Source of the DNA: UBA9732 sp963606545
GTDB lineage: Bacteria > Spirochaetota > Spirochaetia > Sphaerochaetales > Sphaerochaetaceae
Assembly: GCA_963606545.1 (NCBI GenBank)
Contig: CAVCYP010000057.1
Span: 1 to 9,472 of the forward strand
Direction of reading: 5' to 3'
DNA length: 9,472 nucleotides
The position numbers were made by a program, and so were the translations under genes. The notes beneath the pieces were generated by a model. That model did no database searches and was not told where the DNA came from. It saw only the letters and a program-made list of their open reading frames with translations. Of this stretch, positions 6,043-9,472 are shown one piece after another; within the stretch, counting starts at the first letter, position 1; each line of letters opens with the position of its first letter.

Positions 6043-7308
6043 ATGAACATGACGTTATTTCCCGCTGGGGTGTGCGGGCAGATTGATATACCGGGCTCTA
6101 AGAGTCAGACTATTAGAGCATTACTAATTGCGACTTTTGCTAGAGGCGTAAGCAAACTTCACAATCCATTAGTTTCTAAGGATACAGAATCCTGCCTTCA
6201 GCTTTGCAAACAACTTGGGGCTAAGATAAGCTGGGAAGATAATAACACAACCCTTGTCTTGGACTCCTCAAATCTCATCAAAGATGGTGCTCTTTCTCTA
6301 GATTGCAACAACAGCGGAACTACGCTATATCTTGCCAGTGCAATGAGTTGCGCCTTGGGCATTAGACTTGAATTTAGAGGAGACTCACAGCTCAGTAAGC
6401 GCCCAATTGGCCCTCTTCTTAATAGTCTCAAGGAACTTGGCGCTACGGTTTATCCTCAAAATGCCCTTAATACGCCATTTACCCTTCAGGGGCCTCTCAA
6501 AGGAGGTCTTACCTCAATTAAATGCTCTACAAGCCAGTACTTGTCTGCGCTTCTTCTTGGCTGTCCAATGGCCCAAGAGAACACCACAATCCAGGTGCCA
6601 CTTCTCAACGAAAAGCCCTACGTCAGCATGACAGAAGTTTGGCTTGGAAAGCAGAAAATTGACTTTCACCGGGACGATAAGATGACGCTCTTTCGCATTC
6701 GTGGAAAACAACACTATACGCCATTTGAAGATAAGATAAACGGAGACTTCTCCTCTGCCTCTTTCTTCTTCTGCGCCGCCGCCATAACCGGAGGCACCGT
6801 CACCGTCCGTGGCCTAGACCCCAACGACCCACAAGGCGACAAAGGCATCCTCAAAATTCTCTCCCAGATGGGCTGTTTTGTTCGTTGGGAAGACAACTGC
6901 GTCACCGTAACTGGCCCCAACCGCCTCTATGCCGGCGACTTTGACCTCAACGACATGCCGGACGCCCTCCCCGCCCTAGCCATCACCGGTTGCTTTGCCT
7001 CTGGCCCCGTGCGCCTCTACAACACCCCGCAGGCCCGCCTCAAGGAAACCGATAGAATCAAAGTGCTTGTTAACAACATCAACGCCCTTGGCGGACAAGC
7101 ACAAGAACTTGAAGATGGTCTTGTTGCCTACCCTATTGACCGTTTCACCGGCACAGAGATTGATGGCTTTGGTGACCACAGGATTGTAATGGCCATGGCA
7201 CTGGCCTCTCTGAAATGCACCAGTTCACTGACCATTTTAGGCGCAGACGCTGCCTCTATTACCTTTCCAAGTTTCTTTGAGCTATTTTCAAGAGTATCGG
7301 TCCATTAG
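6043..7308 (+). CDS. aroA: 3-phosphoshikimate 1-carboxyvinyltransferase (EPSP synthase)
   Basis: EPSP synthase joins shikimate-3-phosphate and phosphoenolpyruvate, the sixth step of the shikimate pathway, in the cytoplasm. The 421 residues are full length. Matched to E. coli numbering by motif, these are kept: K20 (K22) and R25 (R27) in GSKSQTIRALL, G92 (G96), R120 (R124) in SKRPIGPL, Q165 (Q171), Y193 (Y200), D307 (D313) in MPDALPALA, E335 and R338 (E341, R344) in RLKETDRI, and R380 (R386) in GDHRIVMAM. Two positions differ: Y96 replaces the usual Arg of the GTxxR signature, and I406 replaces Lys411 in the terminal K-T/S-F-P segment (here ITFPSFF). The start may be 6043 or the ATG at 6049; neither has a Shine-Dalgarno site. 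Base composition shifts sharply to GC-rich within the gene, around 6740-7050. Confidence 0.95.
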   Translation: MNMTLFPAGVCGQIDIPGSKSQTIRALLIATFARGVSKLHNPLVSKDTESCLQLCKQLGAKISWEDNNTTLVLDSSNLIKDGALSLDCNNSGTTLYLASAMSCALGIRLEFRGDSQLSKRPIGPLLNSLKELGATVYPQNALNTPFTLQGPLKGGLTSIKCSTSQYLSALLLGCPMAQENTTIQVPLLNEKPYVSMTEVWLGKQKIDFHRDDKMTLFRIRGKQHYTPFEDKINGDFSSASFFFCAAAITGGTVTVRGLDPNDPQGDKGILKILSQMGCFVRWEDNCVTVTGPNRLYAGDFDLNDMPDALPALAITGCFASGPVRLYNTPQARLKETDRIKVLVNNINALGGQAQELEDGLVAYPIDRFTGTEIDGFGDHRIVMAMALASLKCTSSLTILGADAASITFPSFFELFSRVSVH

Positions 7309-7314
7309 TATAAT
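7285..7314 (+). promoter_or_regulatory. Promoter for the 7345-8689 gene pair
   Basis: A perfect -10 TATAAT (7309-7314) begins directly after the aroA stop codon. A weak -35 TTTTCA (7285-7290) lies 18 bp upstream, inside aroA. Transcription would start near 7321, leaving a leader of about 24 nt with a clear Shine-Dalgarno site, unlike the two plus-strand genes before it. Confidence 0.5.
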
Positions 7315-7344
7315 AGGTATAGTTGCGTTTCACGAGGTGATTAC

Positions 7345-7806
7345 ATGATGCGAATAGTGTTTGAAGAGGGGCTTGAGGTTATTGCAAGCAATTTGGCTGC
7401 GCGCTTAGGCGGGGATGCAGTGAAGCTGGAAAACGTCCTAGAAGCGCCTACAATCTTGGAAGAAGCTGATGAGCTTGCCCTTCTTTATTATAGAGCAGGT
7501 AAGGATATATCGGATAAGATGGTGGCGTTACTGACGGAAGGCCTTGGTAGCATTGACCTAAAGGGCTTGGAATATCTTGCTTCAATTTGTGTTTGCGATA
7601 AGCCCAGTTATGCGCTGACGGTTGTAGACAGGCTTTGTGCAAGGGTGGGTTGTCTTCCAAGTTACAGTACAACTCTTGCTGCTAACTGTGCAAATGATGC
7701 CTCTGTTCTAGATGCTTTGTGCAAGGCTTTGGCATCTGGCGCGGTCAAAATTGCAAAGGGTGGCTTGTTTGCACGCCTTCACATGAAAAAATTCAGGAGT
7801 AAGTAA
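7345..7806 (+). CDS. Protein of unknown function, possibly a degenerate flavodoxin-like fold
   Basis: I do not recognise this 153-aa protein. It has no signal peptide or membrane segment and carries seven cysteines without an obvious metal-binding spacing. The pattern of a short strand, an Ala-rich helix (IASNLAARLGG), a D-E-L-A-L-L-Y-Y strand near residues 42-49, then KMVALLTEGL and a C-V-C-D strand near 82-85, loosely resembles the alpha/beta order of flavodoxin-like proteins. The phosphate-binding loop is absent, so FMN binding is not supported. The Shine-Dalgarno GAGGTGA (7334-7340) serves either ATG 7345 or 7348; 7348 has the better spacing (7 nt against 4). It ends 1 nt before the protease gene, so the two are probably co-transcribed. 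Confidence 0.7.
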   Translation: MMRIVFEEGLEVIASNLAARLGGDAVKLENVLEAPTILEEADELALLYYRAGKDISDKMVALLTEGLGSIDLKGLEYLASICVCDKPSYALTVVDRLCARVGCLPSYSTTLAANCANDASVLDALCKALASGAVKIAKGGLFARLHMKKFRSK

Positions 7807-7807
7807 G

Positions 7808-8689
7808 ATGAATAGTTTGAAAGATAAGGCTAATGGCAAGGCTAATGGCAAGGTTCGCAAGCCAATTTATGCAAAAGAAGAGATGAGCCGCTTGGTTAAG
7901 TGGTTCTTTGGACTTCCTTTAATTTATGTGGCTTGGATTGTAGTTTCCTTGATTATGCCAACGTTTAGCACCGGCTACCGCATGGAGCTTTTGTTAAATA
8001 TTATGAGCTATTGCGCCTTTATCTTAATTGCTTTGGCCGTAATCAAATATTTCTTAAACTTCCCTATCACAAAACTCTTTGGCGAAAACGAGCACATGGA
8101 TTTCAAGGGCCTTTTCATTGGCTTTGCAACTATGTTTGTGACAACGCTTGGTTGTAGTTTTATCAACATGTGGCTACAGCCTTCCAACTTCACCTTCACC
8201 CTATCTAGCGGTTGGGGGTTGGACTGGATTTTGGCTCTTGCTCTTGTTATTTTAGCAGCTCTTTTGGAAGAGCTGCTCACCCGCGCCTACCTTGCCTACT
8301 TTGTAAAAGACAGCATGGAAAGCCGGCCACGCTGGATTCTAGTCTACAGCCTAGCCTCCGCCGTGTTATTTACCATTGCACACTTTTCCAACCCAGAAGT
8401 AGCTGGTAAGGGTGCCTTTTACGCCATGGGCTTTTACTTCATGATGGGCTTTGTCCTTATGCTAGTTACACTTAAGACCCGTAGCCTTGGTGCCGCCCTT
8501 GGCATTCACATTGGCAACAACCTAGTCAATGCTTGGTTTTTCACCTACACTGACGCTGCGGTGAAAACCAACGCCCTTTTCACCCAAACGGACAATTCAG
8601 GGCCTATGCTTTTAGTCCAAGCCGCCATTTGCCTGCTAATTTGTACTCTAGCACTAAAGGTTGGTAATCAGAATAAGGTTAGAAACTAG
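7808..8689 (+). CDS. CPBP (CAAX/bacteriocin-processing-like) intramembrane metalloprotease
   Basis: This is a membrane protein of the CPBP/Abi family, glutamate- and histidine-dependent intramembrane proteases related to eukaryotic Rce1. Its 293 residues hold about seven to eight hydrophobic segments. The three family motifs are present: E-E-x-x-x-R at 154-159 (EELLTR), F-x-x-x-H at 188-192 (FTIAH), and H-x-x-x-N at 234-238 (HIGNN). Activity is therefore plausible. The substrate is unknown; relatives are linked to bacteriocin self-immunity, prenyl-protein processing or quality control, and nothing nearby decides among them. The soluble N-terminus is Lys-rich with a KANGKANGK repeat. The Shine-Dalgarno AGGAG (7795-7799) lies within the end of the upstream gene, 8 nt before the ATG. 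Confidence 0.88.
   Translation: MNSLKDKANGKANGKVRKPIYAKEEMSRLVKWFFGLPLIYVAWIVVSLIMPTFSTGYRMELLLNIMSYCAFILIALAVIKYFLNFPITKLFGENEHMDFKGLFIGFATMFVTTLGCSFINMWLQPSNFTFTLSSGWGLDWILALALVILAALLEELLTRAYLAYFVKDSMESRPRWILVYSLASAVLFTIAHFSNPEVAGKGAFYAMGFYFMMGFVLMLVTLKTRSLGAALGIHIGNNLVNAWFFTYTDAAVKTNALFTQTDNSGPMLLVQAAICLLICTLALKVGNQNKVRN
7826..7853 (+). repeat. 12-bp tandem repeat in the protease N-terminus
   Basis: Two perfect copies of AAGGCTAATGGC (7826-7837 and 7838-7849) and a 4-nt partial third encode KANGKANGK. The unit is a multiple of three, so a change in copy number would keep the frame and only lengthen the cytoplasmic tail. Confidence 0.75.
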
Positions 8690-8795
8690 CTTCATCAATA
8701 AGCTGATTGGGAAATTTTTTTAAAACTGCATTTGAAATATATTTCCAAATCGCCTGTGCCAAAGTGCCCAAATATTGCAGGTGTCTCTGAACCAT
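8679..8795 (-). CDS. Candidate 38-aa small protein downstream of the helicase-nuclease gene
   Basis: On the minus strand, an ATG at 8795 lies 17 nt after the stop of the nuclease gene and opens a 38-codon frame ending in TAA at 8679-8681. It is preceded by a very strong Shine-Dalgarno, GGGAGG (complement of 8799-8804), 3 nt from the ATG by that core and 5-6 nt by the usual aligned spacing. The product starts MVQRHLQYLGTLAQAIWKYI, continues through a basic VLKKFP segment and ends LIDEASF. It looks helical and amphipathic. I recognise no family. The 3' end overlaps the end of the opposite-strand protease gene by 11 nt. It could be a genuine small gene translated from the same mRNA, or a chance frame. 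Confidence 0.45.
   Translation of the reverse strand: MVQRHLQYLGTLAQAIWKYISNAVLKKFPNQLIDEASF
8705..8751. repeat. Imperfect inverted repeat between convergent genes
   Basis: GATTGGGAAAT (8705-8715) and ATTTCCAAATC (8741-8751) pair in 10 of 11 positions across a 25-nt AT-rich loop. It lies between the converging protease and nuclease genes, where a two-way terminator would be expected. No U-tract follows the stem on either strand, and the loop is long. It also lies inside the 38-codon ORF. Confidence 0.3.
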
Positions 8796-8812
8796 TTTCC
8801 TCCCTTTGTAAA

Positions 8813-9472
8813 TCAAACCATTTCTAGATAATTATCCACGTCACGCAGATAGCAAACATAAGCATGGATGGTCTTGTCTGGGTAAATGGATTGCACTGCC
8901 TTGACGTACTGGTCAAGCTGGCTCTTGTGGTCTTCTTCTGCCATTGTTGAGTCTGTCTTAAAATCTATGATGTAGGCCTCCTTGTCCCCCATAGCTAAAA
9001 GGTCAATTACCCCTTCAACATAGGCACTGCCATTAAAGAGCAAGAAGCTCTTTTCCGACATAAGCTTCATAGCTTTGATTTGGGCGTAAAGACTGCCGTT
9101 TAAGAAATTTGAAGCAAGCTGGGTTGCACAGGCTTTAAGAGAATCTTTTTCCTGTTCAGTAAAGCATTGATTGTTATCTGAAAGGATTTTCTCAACGTCG
9201 GCTGGAATCTGATCTTGCAGGTCTTTAAGGTTATCTTCAAGGATTTTATGAGTCAAAGTACCAAAACCCGTAGCAAAGTCATGTTCCCTAATAATGGTAT
9301 CACAAGCCAGTGCTGGCAGTTTTTTTCTAATACCAGTAGGCTTTTGGGCTATTGTTTGCACTGCTGCACTGTCAGCTTTCGCGTCCTCTGCATGAGTAAC
9401 AGAAATTCGCACAAGACTTGGCTCAAGTGCTGGAACAACTGCACGGTCAAAGATTTGTTTGAAGTAATCTTT
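8813..9472 (-). CDS. RecB/AddA-type helicase-nuclease, C-terminal nuclease domain (5' end beyond window)
   Basis: This is the C-terminal part of a double-strand-break processing enzyme of the RecBCD/AddAB type. The frame is open to the right edge, giving 219 visible residues; the GTG at 9412 is internal rather than the start. Counting from the edge, the RecB-family PD-(D/E)XK nuclease motifs are in order: H75 in GTLTHKILED, E140 in SEKSFLL, D157 in EGVIDLL, D170 and K172 in IIDFKTD, and Q185-x-x-x-Y189 in QLDQY. All the expected catalytic residues are present, so the nuclease should be active. The full protein is probably over 1,000 residues with a UvrD-like helicase in front, which is inferred from family knowledge. 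AddA and RecB cannot be separated without the missing part. A strong Shine-Dalgarno and a 38-codon ORF follow its stop. Confidence 0.88.
   Translation of the reverse strand, partial: KDYFKQIFDRAVVPALEPSLVRISVTHAEDAKADSAAVQTIAQKPTGIRKKLPALACDTIIREHDFATGFGTLTHKILEDNLKDLQDQIPADVEKILSDNNQCFTEQEKDSLKACATQLASNFLNGSLYAQIKAMKLMSEKSFLLFNGSAYVEGVIDLLAMGDKEAYIIDFKTDSTMAEEDHKSQLDQYVKAVQSIYPDKTIHAYVCYLRDVDNYLEMV

Noticed and set aside
8688..8721. Intrinsic terminator of the protease gene: AGCTT/AAGCT stem ahead of a run of seven T.
   Set aside because: The stem is only 5 bp and about 10 nt of non-T sequence separates it from the T-run, so support is too weak.
1..9472. Mobile elements, CRISPR arrays, phage genes or a defence island around the Fic and CPBP genes.
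   Set aside because: No transposase, integrase, spaced repeats or phage structural genes are visible; the flanking genes are core housekeeping functions.

Overview
The window reads as ordinary chromosome from a moderately AT-rich bacterium, with small intergenic gaps and genes on both strands. A Treponema-like spirochaete is my best guess from the general look of the L13, AroA and RimO proteins. This is a recognition-based guess without any search behind it, and the phylum should be treated as unproven.

Layout: positions 1-4734 are one minus-strand run. In transcription order it holds rimO (S12 methylthiotransferase), a UvrD/PcrA-type helicase whose ATG overlaps the rimO stop, a 211-bp gap with a promoter and structured leader, then rplM (L13) and rpsI (S9, cut by the left edge). 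Positions 4735-4896 are a divergent control region with two identical 19-bp palindromes lying over the promoter of a plus-strand Fic/AMPylation protein (4897-5997). Next on the plus strand come aroA (EPSP synthase, 6043-7308), a 153-aa protein of unknown function (7345-7806) and a CPBP/CAAX-like membrane protease (7808-8689), the last two 1 nt apart. From the right edge a minus-strand RecB/AddA-type helicase-nuclease C-terminus (8813-9472, partial) faces the protease gene. A 38-codon ORF with a strong Shine-Dalgarno site, overlapping the end of the protease gene, follows it.

How the genes relate: the left part is housekeeping, covering ribosomal proteins, ribosome modification and DNA repair. 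The Fic gene looks like a self-contained module with its own inhibitory motif, catalytic domain, C-terminal winged-helix-like domain and twin operators. The aroA product is a complete EPSP synthase by length and motifs, but two normally conserved active-site positions are changed (Lys to Ile, Arg to Tyr). The recombination nuclease and the helicase are both DNA-repair enzymes but are not in one operon here.

Items most worth a second look: the twin-palindrome fic operator; the AroA active-site changes; the repeated placement of -10 elements 6-9 nt before start codons that lack a Shine-Dalgarno site (rimO, fic, aroA), suggesting leaderless mRNAs; the 38-aa ORF; the rplM leader fold; and abrupt internal GC shifts in aroA and uvrD. 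I see no CRISPR array, insertion sequence, rRNA or tRNA, and no gene-free stretch above 300 bases (the longest is 814-1024).
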